Of a DNA stretch of 7,600 nt, positions 1 through 5,362 are shown piece by piece. The notes under the pieces were generated by a model that saw nothing but the letters and a program-made list of their open reading frames with translations, searched no databases and was not told where the DNA came from. This DNA comes from VBDM01 sp049663805 (lineage in GTDB: Bacteria; Pseudomonadota; Gammaproteobacteria; Burkholderiales; SG8-39), in contig JBATEB010000312.1 in assembly GCA_049663805.1 (NCBI GenBank), positions 1 to 7,600 of the forward strand, given 5' to 3'. Within the stretch, counting starts at the first letter, position 1; each line of letters opens with the position of its first letter. The position numbers were made by a program, and so were the translations under genes.

Positions 1-486
1 ATATTGAGCCGAGCCCGCCCGCTCGCCCGCCGTGCCGCACTGGCGAAAGATTCATGTCTCAAGCCGCACATGTATGATGCCGACCCGGAACAGGGATTCG
101 GCGTCCATCTGCTGCACGAAGAGCCGGACCACACGCTGGCGATTTTTGCTGTCAGTTGGCTACCCTGTCGGGGCACCCCGCCTCACGACCACGGCACCTG
201 GGCACTGGTGGCCGGCGTGGACGGACCGGAGATGAACAAGTTCTTCGAACGCGTCGACGACCGAACCCGCCGGGGACATGCAAAAGTGAAAAAAATCGGC
301 GAAAAGGTGTTCGGCGTAGGAGAGGTCGTCGCGATGCCGACTGGAGGAATTCATATCGTGTGGAACGAGACTGACAAGGTGACCTTGTCGCTGCACATCT
401 ACGGCAAGCACATCAATTTCACGGGGCGGTCGCAGTTTGACCCGGAAAATCAAACCGAGACCCCGTTCGTCGTCAAATTGGCGTAG
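1..486 (+). CDS. cupin-fold metalloprotein, cysteine-dioxygenase-like (probably 5'-partial)
   Basis: The protein has the double-stranded beta-helix (cupin) pattern of bacterial cysteine-dioxygenase-like enzymes. Counting from the TTG at position 4, it shows PPHDHGTWALVAGVDG with His61 and His63, a second cupin motif GGIHIVWN with His117, then LHIYGKHI near residue 131. The HxH plus a later His is the usual iron-binding triad of this fold, and thiol dioxygenation is the best-known activity; the substrate here is unknown. The frame is open to the left edge with no stop. The first 20 or so residues are Arg/Ala-rich and unconvincing as a native N terminus, and family members are usually nearer 190-200 aa, so the true start is probably outside the window. 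The stop is TAG at 484-486. An attC-like site follows about 40 bp later, so this may itself be a cassette gene, or it may be the chromosomal gene bordering the array. Confidence 0.75.
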   Translation: MLSRARPLARRAALAKDSCLKPHMYDADPEQGFGVHLLHEEPDHTLAIFAVSWLPCRGTPPHDHGTWALVAGVDGPEMNKFFERVDDRTRRGHAKVKKIGEKVFGVGEVVAMPTGGIHIVWNETDKVTLSLHIYGKHINFTGRSQFDPENQTETPFVVKLA

Positions 487-525
487 GGTCTCACGGCTCA
501 TGTGCGCGTTGCGGCAGACAATAGA

Positions 526-817
526 GCCTGACGCCGAACCAGCTCTTGCAGCGGACGCGCCACAAGCGGCGCGCCGCTGAAGGCGACGTTTGAGGCTGTA
601 GAAAAAGTCCCGCTGCGATCATCGACACTCTACGATGCGATATGAGCGCATGCTCGATTGAATTGGGCATCGGTGGTCAACAGAGCCGCGATCCCCTCGT
701 AGATCGCGTCCTCGTGCGCGACGGCGGCGATGTTCGAAGCGACCAGAGAAAGTGGGGGCGTTTTCGCAAGCGGTCAGAATGCCCCGTTTGGGTACTTTTT
801 CTACAGCCTCGTTAGCC
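526..817 (+). other. attC-like cassette recombination site 1, interrupted by the 592-810 element
   Basis: The left part (526-591) contains a strong hairpin, CAGCGGACGCGCC (549-561) pairing with GGCGCGCCGCTG (568-579), with one bulged A and loop ACAAGC. Outside it lie a GCCTGAC box (526-532, one base from the RYYYAAC consensus) and CGACGTT (584-590). Removing the inserted element joins CGACGTT to AGCC (814-817), which gives a GTTAGCC box that pairs approximately with the left box. A bulged imperfect palindrome with core boxes at both ends is the standard attC layout. The boxes are not perfect and the right one has been split, so this is the second-weakest of the five sites. It could alternatively be just a terminator-like hairpin, but no T-run follows it. 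Confidence 0.5.
592..810. mobile_element. 219-bp element with 17-bp perfect terminal inverted repeats (MITE-like or IS remnant)
   Basis: GAGGCTGTAGAAAAAGT at 592-608 is the exact reverse complement of 794-810. The interior is far too short for a transposase. A minus-strand reading of about 47 codons ending at a TAG at 630-632 contains the segment VASNIAAVAHEDAIYEGIAA, which looks like genuine coding sequence but has no start and no family that I can name. GTT lies immediately outside both ends (588-590, with one extra T before the left repeat, and 811-813), a possible short target duplication. The best reading is a non-autonomous element moved in trans by a full-length relative, or an internally deleted IS. 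It fills most of the 395-bp gap between the cupin gene and the antitoxin gene and sits in the right core of attC 1. Confidence 0.7.
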
Positions 818-881
818 GTCACGAAGCAACCTATCGACCGTCGCACGATGTAGACTCCACTACTCAGCATCGGAGGCTCAT

Positions 882-1109
882 ATGTCGGACCTCGTCGAAG
901 AACTTTCACGCAGAGCCCGCGCGCTACCCCCGGAGGAGCGGGTTCGCCTAGCGGAGGAGCTGCTCGCGACCGTCCAGGAAGTTGACCCGGAAGTGGAAGC
1001 GGCCTGGGACGAGGAGATCAAGCGTCGAATCGCAGAGATCGACAGCGGCACAGCCACGCTCATCCCCGCCGAAGAGGTTTTCGCTGAGGTCCGCCGCCTG
1101 ATCAAGTGA
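882..1109 (+). CDS. addiction-module antitoxin (ParD/RelB-like, unstable-antitoxin family)
   Basis: This 75-aa acidic, mostly helical protein has the pattern of the putative addiction-module component family. Its N-terminal helix contains LSRRARALPPEERVRLAEEL, followed by a stretch with VDPEVEAAWDEEIKRRIAEIDSG and a C-terminal segment (IPAEEVFAEVRRLIK) that in this family wraps the toxin. A CGGAGG ribosome-binding site at 871-876, six bases before the ATG, supports the start. The TGA stop overlaps the GTG start of the next gene by four bases (GTGA), so translation is probably coupled. The expected role is to bind and neutralise the toxin encoded by 1106-1408 and to repress their shared promoter. 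The pair occupies one cassette between attC 1 and attC 2, a common arrangement in which toxin-antitoxin modules stabilise large integron arrays. Confidence 0.88.
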   Translation: MSDLVEELSRRARALPPEERVRLAEELLATVQEVDPEVEAAWDEEIKRRIAEIDSGTATLIPAEEVFAEVRRLIK

Positions 1110-1408
1110 AGCTCGTCCGGTTCCACGACGCGGCACGGGTCGAACTGCTCAAAGAGGTTCAGTACTACGCCAGCATCAGCCCTACGCTCGGCGAACGCCT
1201 CGCCACCGCAGTGGAACAGGCGACGCTGCTCGCCTCCGAGTTTCCGGAGACGGGCTCGCCGTACAAGTACGGCACGCGACGCGTCTTCCCAAGGAAGTTC
1301 CCATTCTCCGTCGTCTACGTTGTTCGCGAATCTGAAGTCTATGTGCTCGCGCTCGCGCCCTTCCGTCGAAAGCCGGGTTACTGGCGCGCGCGCAAGGATC
1401 ACGGCTAA
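1106..1408 (+). CDS. RelE/ParE-superfamily toxin
   Basis: The protein is 100 aa, the usual length for this superfamily. It has the alternating helix/strand layout: FHDAARVELLKEVQYYA in helix 1, LGERLATAVEQATLLASEFPETG in helix 2, then the strand-rich end RRVFPRKFPFSVVYVVRESEVYVLALAPFRRKPGYWRAR. The final HxRRxPGYWRxR-type tail (here FRRKPGYWRAR) is characteristic. RelE members cleave mRNA on the ribosome and ParE members poison DNA gyrase; the sequence alone does not decide between them. The GTG start overlaps the antitoxin stop, so the toxin depends on translation of the antitoxin. The TAA stop (1406-1408) lies inside the left core box of attC 2 (GGCTAAC), the tight gene-attC packing typical of cassettes. 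Confidence 0.88.
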   Translation: MKLVRFHDAARVELLKEVQYYASISPTLGERLATAVEQATLLASEFPETGSPYKYGTRRVFPRKFPFSVVYVVRESEVYVLALAPFRRKPGYWRARKDHG

Positions 1409-1465
1409 CCCCCGGTTGCAGGCGACGCGCATGAAGCCGCGCGCGCCTGAACCGGCACGTTAGAG
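1403..1465 (+). other. attC site 2 (cassette recombination site after the toxin-antitoxin pair)
   Basis: The left arm starts GGCTAAC (1403-1409) and continues CCCCGGTTGCAGGCGACGCGC. The right arm ends with GCGCGCCTGAACCGGCACGTTAGAG, the GTTAGAG box being at 1459-1465. The arms pair as CTAAC / GTTAG, CCGGTT / AACCGG and CAGGCG / CGCCTG, with a single unpaired G in the left arm (GGTT-G-CAGG). That extrahelical base is the hallmark that lets the integrase choose the bottom strand of a folded attC. Each core box departs from consensus (RYYYAAC, GTTRRRY) at one base. At 63 bp the site is of normal short attC length. Confidence 0.85.
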
Positions 1466-1472
1466 GTCTGGT

Positions 1473-1823
1473 ATGCGCGTGCGCGTTTCCGCTGTGTATA
1501 TCGAGGACGGCGTACCACAGGACGACCGACTGACAATTGTTGTGTCGCTTAACAAGGACGGCTCGGTCGCTGACGAAGAATGCTTTGGCCTCCTTATCGA
1601 GGATGGCAGTCGAGTTCCCTTTAGCGGGAGGCCCGAGAAATCGCACGTTGTGCTTGATTACGGCGGTTATGCAAGTGTTTGTGCGGAAGGTGAAGTCCCG
1701 GTAACGCGATTAAATCTTGTGGGGAAAACACTCAAGGTCGGGGACCTTTTCACGCGCTTTGATCACTTCAGGGGCGATGCGGATCCTTTGGAATACACGT
1801 ACAGAATCGACCATGTCGGTTAG
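1473..1823 (+). CDS. hypothetical cassette protein, 116 aa
   Basis: I do not recognise a family. The product is acidic and appears rich in beta strands (RVRVSAVYI, DRLTIVVSL, SHVVLDYGGYASVC, LEYTYRIDHVG), with no signal peptide or membrane segment, so a small soluble cytoplasmic protein is likely. The ATG at 1473 is preceded at six bases by GAGG (1463-1466), which belongs to the GTTAGAGG end of attC 2, so the recombination site itself appears to supply the ribosome-binding site. Codon use is less GC-biased than in the flanking chromosomal genes, as expected for a captured cassette. The next gene starts only 35 bp downstream with no clear attC between, so the two may share one cassette. Confidence 0.72.
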   Translation: MRVRVSAVYIEDGVPQDDRLTIVVSLNKDGSVADEECFGLLIEDGSRVPFSGRPEKSHVVLDYGGYASVCAEGEVPVTRLNLVGKTLKVGDLFTRFDHFRGDADPLEYTYRIDHVG

Positions 1824-1858
1824 ATGTAGCACCGACCGCAGACCTTAGACCCGCTGCA

Positions 1859-3208
1859 ATGCAAACACTCTGCTCATATCTGATCGAGAGCACGGCTCTC
1901 CCGCCTGCTGAGGCGCATGCTCGGGCCGTTGCCGTATCAGGAGCGGTAGGTGAATGGCTGTCACAAAAGGGGGTGAAGGACCCGAGCCAGGAAACGGGGA
2001 TGTTTCGGTCCCTCACGGATCACAGCCACGGCGCGTACAGCAGAAAGGTCATAACTGGCGACAAGGGTTCGCTCGAAGAAGTTCGCTTGGAGGAGCTTTC
2101 GAAAGGGGGGCTAACCTTCACCACAGCCCTCTACATCGTGGAGGCGGACTCGCGTACCTCTGTGCAAGCGACGCTATCAGTGAAGGCGACTACAAGTGTT
2201 ATCGCACCAGTCTTCACCGATCCCAGATGCCCGAGCGTCATTCGGAAGATTCTGGGCTTATATCCAGACTGGATGCTCGGTGCGACAGCGATTGGAAAGG
2301 GGAAGGCCCTCCCTATTGAGGGCAAAGACGAAGCGGAAATCCTCGTCGCTGAGCTACGCGCCGACAACAGAACATTGCCCATCGTTGTCGTCTCGACGAA
2401 CGAGGGCCAACCAGTCTGGCCAGATCTGGCCAAGGAACTTGCATTCGACCTCACGGGCTTGGCGATTGTTATCACCATCGATGATGAAGCCGCATGGACT
2501 ATGACCGGCGAGTTGGGAAAGGCAGACTCCTGCTACCTCGGTGCTGTCAGACTCTACTGGCCAGTCAGAACGTTTCCGACCGGTGAAAAGCACATCCCTA
2601 ACACCGTTTGGACGGCATCAAGTCTTCTTTCCAATGACCACGATGGAAAGGGCCTGCTGCGCTTTCGCGGCACGATGCGAAGAGCCGTAATGCCCATAGC
2701 TGCACTTGCGGTGGAACCCCCACCAAGCATTCGAGCAATTCAGAACCTCGCATCCCGAAAACAGTTCGCGGACCTGGAAGCTCGCGCTGACTCGAACTCA
2801 GAGGAATTGCAGCTAGCACGGCTCTTCATTGAAGAGAACGAACAGCTCAAGGCAGAGCTCGACCAAGCGCGCAGTGAGATCGCGAAGCAAAGTAGCCGCG
2901 CCGAGGTTGCAGAGTACGCACTGAGCCAAAGCAAAGCGGGGCATCCGTTACAACCGGCGGCGTCGGTAATCGAACCAGACCTTTCTCCGCAGGAAGGCGA
3001 AGTCCGCTTCTACAAGAAAACTCACAGCACACCTAACCATGATGTATTGGTGCGAGTCGCGGATTGCGGACACACAAAATGGCAGAACGCGTCCAAAGCC
3101 AACAAGGCGAAGAAGGGTATTGAGAAACTTGAGGGGATGGGCAACTGGAAGAGTATTCAACACTGCGGGTCATGCACAGGCGGCGGCATGTGGAAGGTGC
3201 GGTGGTGA
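1859..3208 (+). CDS. large hypothetical cassette protein with coiled coil and Cys/His C-terminal tail, 449 aa
   Basis: No family can be named with confidence. Visible regions: an N-terminal alpha/beta region (1-130); a central segment (about 173-235) with LPIVVVSTN, then LTGLAIVITIDDEAAWTMTG and GAVRLYWP, which looks like a Rossmann-type or regulatory fold with alternating hydrophobic strands; a long Glu/Arg/Leu-rich coiled coil (about 291-361); and a C-terminal module with Cys403-x-His405 and Cys436-x2-Cys439, a plausible zinc site. No membrane segment is seen. The ATG at 1859 lacks a good ribosome-binding site, so the start is tentative. Among integron cassettes 1.35 kb is large, and the modular build (sensor-like middle, coiled coil, zinc-like tail) would suit an antiphage or nucleic-acid-binding protein, but that is inference. 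Its attC is split by the IS110-family element immediately downstream. Confidence 0.75.
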   Translation: MQTLCSYLIESTALPPAEAHARAVAVSGAVGEWLSQKGVKDPSQETGMFRSLTDHSHGAYSRKVITGDKGSLEEVRLEELSKGGLTFTTALYIVEADSRTSVQATLSVKATTSVIAPVFTDPRCPSVIRKILGLYPDWMLGATAIGKGKALPIEGKDEAEILVAELRADNRTLPIVVVSTNEGQPVWPDLAKELAFDLTGLAIVITIDDEAAWTMTGELGKADSCYLGAVRLYWPVRTFPTGEKHIPNTVWTASSLLSNDHDGKGLLRFRGTMRRAVMPIAALAVEPPPSIRAIQNLASRKQFADLEARADSNSEELQLARLFIEENEQLKAELDQARSEIAKQSSRAEVAEYALSQSKAGHPLQPAASVIEPDLSPQEGEVRFYKKTHSTPNHDVLVRVADCGHTKWQNASKANKAKKGIEKLEGMGNWKSIQHCGSCTGGGMWKVRW

Positions 3209-3354
3209 CCTGTATCAGCGGGTCTAACACCTATGAGGCCCCGGTGTGTCAAGGGGCGATGAAGTTCCTTCGCAAGAGGTAAGCTCGCGTTCTGAGTGCA
3301 ACGATCTCGTCGCGCTGGTTGCCGGTCCTGACTTTATTTCAGGCGGCAGGTTTT

Positions 3355-3758
3355 GCAGGCCTGGCCTGCTCCAAACACCTATCGTGGGTCAGACGCCGAT
3401 CGGCAAAGCGAATCGGCGCCGTCGCGCATGCGTAGCGCGCGACGCCCGGGAAACGACTGCAGGCCCCATCCGGCGCATTCAATGTGTCGGGTTCGGATCA
3501 CGCGGATCCCCTCCAGTTAGTGCCGCGCTCGGGTTGGGGGCAGGCAGGCAAGAAGCGTGTGCGAAATCGAGGAACGGTTCGGCGCCGGTGAGCGGCGTCC
3601 AATCAATGCGTCAGGGCTGCCAGGCGTGTGGTTGCGGCCACGGTCGCGGCGTGCTCGAAGGCACACTGACATCGGTCGACCGCATGGTTTGCGGGCCGCG
3701 GGCCCTGGTGGCTCCAGTTAGACGGTTGCGGTTGCGCGCCACCGGCACCGAATCGGGC
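3355..3758 (-). ncRNA. candidate bridge (seek) RNA of the IS110-family element
   Basis: This stretch lies downstream of the transposase, inside the element, and has no plausible gene. Read as minus-strand RNA, 3749-3740 pairs with 3590-3581 over 10 bp, including one U-G wobble that would be a mismatch on the plus strand. Inside, 3687-3677 pairs with 3646-3638, capped by a hairpin at 3666-3649. The internal loop between the two stems carries GUCUAAC (3723-3717) on one strand and GCAACCAC (3635-3628) on the other. The first equals the left attC flank of the insertion and the second is complementary to the right flank, which is the two-guide arrangement of a bridge-RNA target loop. A second domain (3465-3363 stem, hairpins at 3444-3420 and 3417-3395) contains AUAGGUGUU (3382-3374), identical to the element's own end. 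The RNA ends are not defined, and no promoter was identified. Confidence 0.6.
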
Positions 3759-4802
3759 TCAATGGGCGAAGAAGCGTTCGGCGTCGAACGCCTCGCTGCG
3801 CCTGAGCATGAAGTACACGGCACGGGCGATTTTCGCCGCGATGATGGCGAGGCTTTTGCCCTTGCCATGCTTGGCCATCAGGCGCGCGCGCAACGCCTGC
3901 GCGGGTTTGTTGGCGCGCAGGAAGCACACTGCGGCTTCCGAGAACGCCCATTTCAAGTGCGCGTTGCCGATCTTGCGGCCCGAGTGACCGAGGATCTTGC
4001 CCCCAGACTCTTTGGCGGGCTTCACCAGGCGGCAGTACGACAGGAACTGCTGCACCCGGGAGAAACGGCCGATGTCGTGGATCTCATAGAGAATCGACAA
4101 GCCCAACACCTTGCCCATGCCGTGGAGGGTGCGCACGATCGCCAGCGCAACCGGGTCGTGGGCCTGGGCGTTGGACTCGAGGTAACGCTCCAGCCGCGGC
4201 AACTCCCGGTCGTAGTGCTCGATCACCGAGAGATCGACTTCGACGCTCTTTCTGACCGGCACATCGGTAAAGTGCGCAGCCAGCCCTGCGCGCTCGGCCG
4301 GTCGTGCCGGTCGAACCCCCAGGGCGGGGAGGTTGTACTGGTGGTTGGTGTTGGTGATGTGCGAGAGCAGCTCGGCACGTTGGCGCATGAGGTAGTTGCG
4401 CCTTCGCATCAGATCACGCGTCGCGCGCATCTCCCGCGGATACACATAGGCCTGCGGCATCATCCCGCCCCGGAGCAGCGCCGCGATCTTGTGCGCGTCG
4501 ATCCGGTCGTTCTTCGCCTTGCCGCCGTGGATCGCGCGCATGTAGAGCGCATGCCCCAGAACGAACACGATCCCCTCGCGCGCGCACAGGTCCGCCAGCC
4601 AGTACCAGGTAAACATGCACTCGGCTGCCACCGCGAGGTTTTCGCGGTACGGGGCGATCAGCTCCAGAAACGGTTCGGGCGCCGAGGCAATGTCCTTGGA
4701 CACCAGCACGTTGCCCTCCTGGTCGAGCACGCACACGTACATCGTGCGCGCATGCAGGTCCACGCCGCAGTAGTACTGATGTTGCCGGGTATAGAATCGC
4801 AT
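3759..4802 (-). CDS. IS110-family transposase (DEDD N-terminal domain, Transposase_20 C-terminal domain)
   Basis: The 347-aa protein is of normal length. The N terminus has the RuvC-like pattern YYCGVDLHARTMYVCVLD with the first catalytic Asp, then AAECMFTWYWLADLC with the Glu, and GGKAKNDRIDAHKIAALLRGG with the DxxDA-type pair, completing the DEDD set. The C-terminal half contains LHGMGKVLGLSILYEIHDIGRFSRVQQFLSYCRLVK and AKESGGKILGHSGRKIGNAHLKWAFSEAAVCFLR, which is the conserved Transposase_20 region with the GxSxRK-type nucleophile serine. IS110 enzymes use such composite active sites to recombine DNA with an element-encoded guide RNA. I place the start at 4802 because AAGGAGG lies six bases upstream; a longer reading from 4898 is less likely. 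The frame is intact, so the element may be active. Confidence 0.93.
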   Translation of the reverse strand: MRFYTRQHQYYCGVDLHARTMYVCVLDQEGNVLVSKDIASAPEPFLELIAPYRENLAVAAECMFTWYWLADLCAREGIVFVLGHALYMRAIHGGKAKNDRIDAHKIAALLRGGMMPQAYVYPREMRATRDLMRRRNYLMRQRAELLSHITNTNHQYNLPALGVRPARPAERAGLAAHFTDVPVRKSVEVDLSVIEHYDRELPRLERYLESNAQAHDPVALAIVRTLHGMGKVLGLSILYEIHDIGRFSRVQQFLSYCRLVKPAKESGGKILGHSGRKIGNAHLKWAFSEAAVCFLRANKPAQALRARLMAKHGKGKSLAIIAAKIARAVYFMLRRSEAFDAERFFAH

Positions 4803-4996
4803 TTGAGGCCTCCTTTTCGGAAAGAATGGTCGTGTCGGCAAACACGTTCTCCAATGGTAGCGCTGTGCTACCAAGCCCACCGAAAACGGGGGCCTCAATC
4901 AGTATCAAGTGGTTGCAGGTGACGCCACCACGTTGTGGCGGCGCACGTGAACCACGGCGTTAGGCATCAACCTTTGGGCACCGGAGTACACCACGA

Positions 4997-5248
4997 ATGA
5001 GCAGGCCCGACGAATCCCCAGAGGCAATGTTTCAGCGCACTCTTCACATGCACGAAAGGCTGGCTCAAACTTTGACGGCTGGGGGAATAGCAACGCTGGA
5101 GGAGCTTGCCTACATCCCCATTGGGGAGTTGCTGGCGGTGCGAGGGCTCCAAGAAGCCGACGCACAGCTCTTCCGTAAGCGCGCTCGCGCGTACCTGCTG
5201 CACGACGCCATGCCAGGCGAAGACGACGGAGACACTGTTGATGCCTAA
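4997..5248 (+). CDS. small helix-hairpin-helix protein resembling the C-terminal repeat of NusA
   Basis: The product has 83 aa. Residues about 20-68 (ERLAQTLTAGGIATLEELAY, IPIGELLAVRGLQEADAQLF, RKRARAYLL) follow the pattern of the acidic C-terminal helix-hairpin-helix repeats of the transcription factor NusA (LA..L...G..TLEELAY.P..ELL.I.G......ELR.RA...L). None of NusA's S1, KH or N-terminal domains is present, so this is a free-standing domain. In NusA such repeats contact RNA polymerase alpha or regulatory proteins, so a role in binding polymerase, lambda-N-like factors or nucleic acid is possible but unproven. GGAG at 4983-4986 serves as a ribosome-binding site ten bases before the ATG. 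The TAA stop is embedded in the GCCTAAC core of attC 4. The tail is acidic (PGEDDGDTVDA). Confidence 0.78.
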   Translation: MSRPDESPEAMFQRTLHMHERLAQTLTAGGIATLEELAYIPIGELLAVRGLQEADAQLFRKRARAYLLHDAMPGEDDGDTVDA

Positions 5249-5344
5249 CCGCCGGGTCGAGCCGACCGCCGCAAGCGGGCTTCGCTCGCTTGCGGTTCCC
5301 TCGTCGCTGCGCTCCTCGGCATCGGCTCACCCGGAACGTTCGGC
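5243..5344 (+). other. attC site 4
   Basis: The left core GCCTAAC (5243-5249) fits consensus exactly. The right core GTTCGGC (5338-5344) has one deviation. The arms pair over GCCTAACCGCCGGGTCGAGCCGA on the left and TCGGCTCACCCGGAACGTTCGGC on the right, with small bulges. A second internal stem lies between them, CCGCAAGCG pairing with CGCTTGCGG around GGCTTCGCT. At 102 bp this is a longer attC of the type found in chromosomal integrons. It ends the cassette of the NusA-like gene and begins the next. Confidence 0.88.
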
Positions 5345-5362
5345 GTCACAAGGACACTAGCG

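Larger units (their letters stand above)
3229..4908 (-). mobile_element. IS110-family (IS1111-subgroup-like) insertion sequence, about 1.68 kb
   Basis: The boundaries come from the broken attC: the element occupies the DNA between GTCTAAC (ends 3228) and GTGGTT (starts 4909), with a few bases of uncertainty. Near the ends are subterminal inverted repeats: TGAGGCCCC at 3234-3242 and its reverse complement at 4889-4897, with tails of about 5 and 11 bp outside them. Subterminal rather than terminal repeats, no target duplication, and a long non-coding end downstream of the transposase are features of the IS1111 subgroup, and a set of IS1111 elements is known to target attC sites. It carries one gene (3759-4802, minus strand) and a structured non-coding end of about 530 bp (3229-3758). 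Confidence 0.85.
3222..4965 (+). other. attC site 3, split by the IS110/IS1111-family element
   Basis: The left core box GTCTAAC (3222-3228) fits RYYYAAC exactly and lies 14 bp after the stop of the 449-aa gene. The rest of the site lies on the far side of the insertion. GTGGTTGCAGGTGACGCCAC (4909-4928) pairs with 4935-4955 around loop CACGTT and is followed by a perfect right core GTTAGGC (4959-4965). Both arms contain GTGGTT / AACCAC, with an unpaired base after it. Joining the two sides restores a normal attC of roughly 65 bp. The insertion point is therefore defined to within a few bases, between the left core box and the GTGGTT stem. Confidence 0.85.

Noticed and set aside
549..579. Rho-independent terminator of the cupin gene
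   Set aside because: The hairpin is strong but has no following T-run, and the flanking core-like boxes fit an attC site better.
619..909. 96-aa minus-strand open frame across the short inverted-repeat element
   Set aside because: It crosses both the element end and the attC core, has a low-complexity Arg-rich product, and the more protein-like reading in this area is in another frame.
878..1432. 184-aa minus-strand open frame
   Set aside because: It runs opposite to the toxin-antitoxin pair, which has good starts, overlap and family patterns.
4803..4898. 32-aa N-terminal extension of the transposase from an ATG at 4898
   Set aside because: The AAGGAGG site six bases before 4802 fits much better, and the extension includes the subterminal inverted repeat and matches nothing in the family.
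3246..4922. 558-aa open frame on the plus strand
   Set aside because: It is antisense to the well-supported IS110 transposase and its non-coding end. The product is His/Arg/Gln-rich without domains, as expected for a GC-rich shadow frame.
5106..5360. 84-aa plus-strand open frame
   Set aside because: It overlaps the NusA-like gene and then runs through attC 4; its composition is that of a shadow frame.
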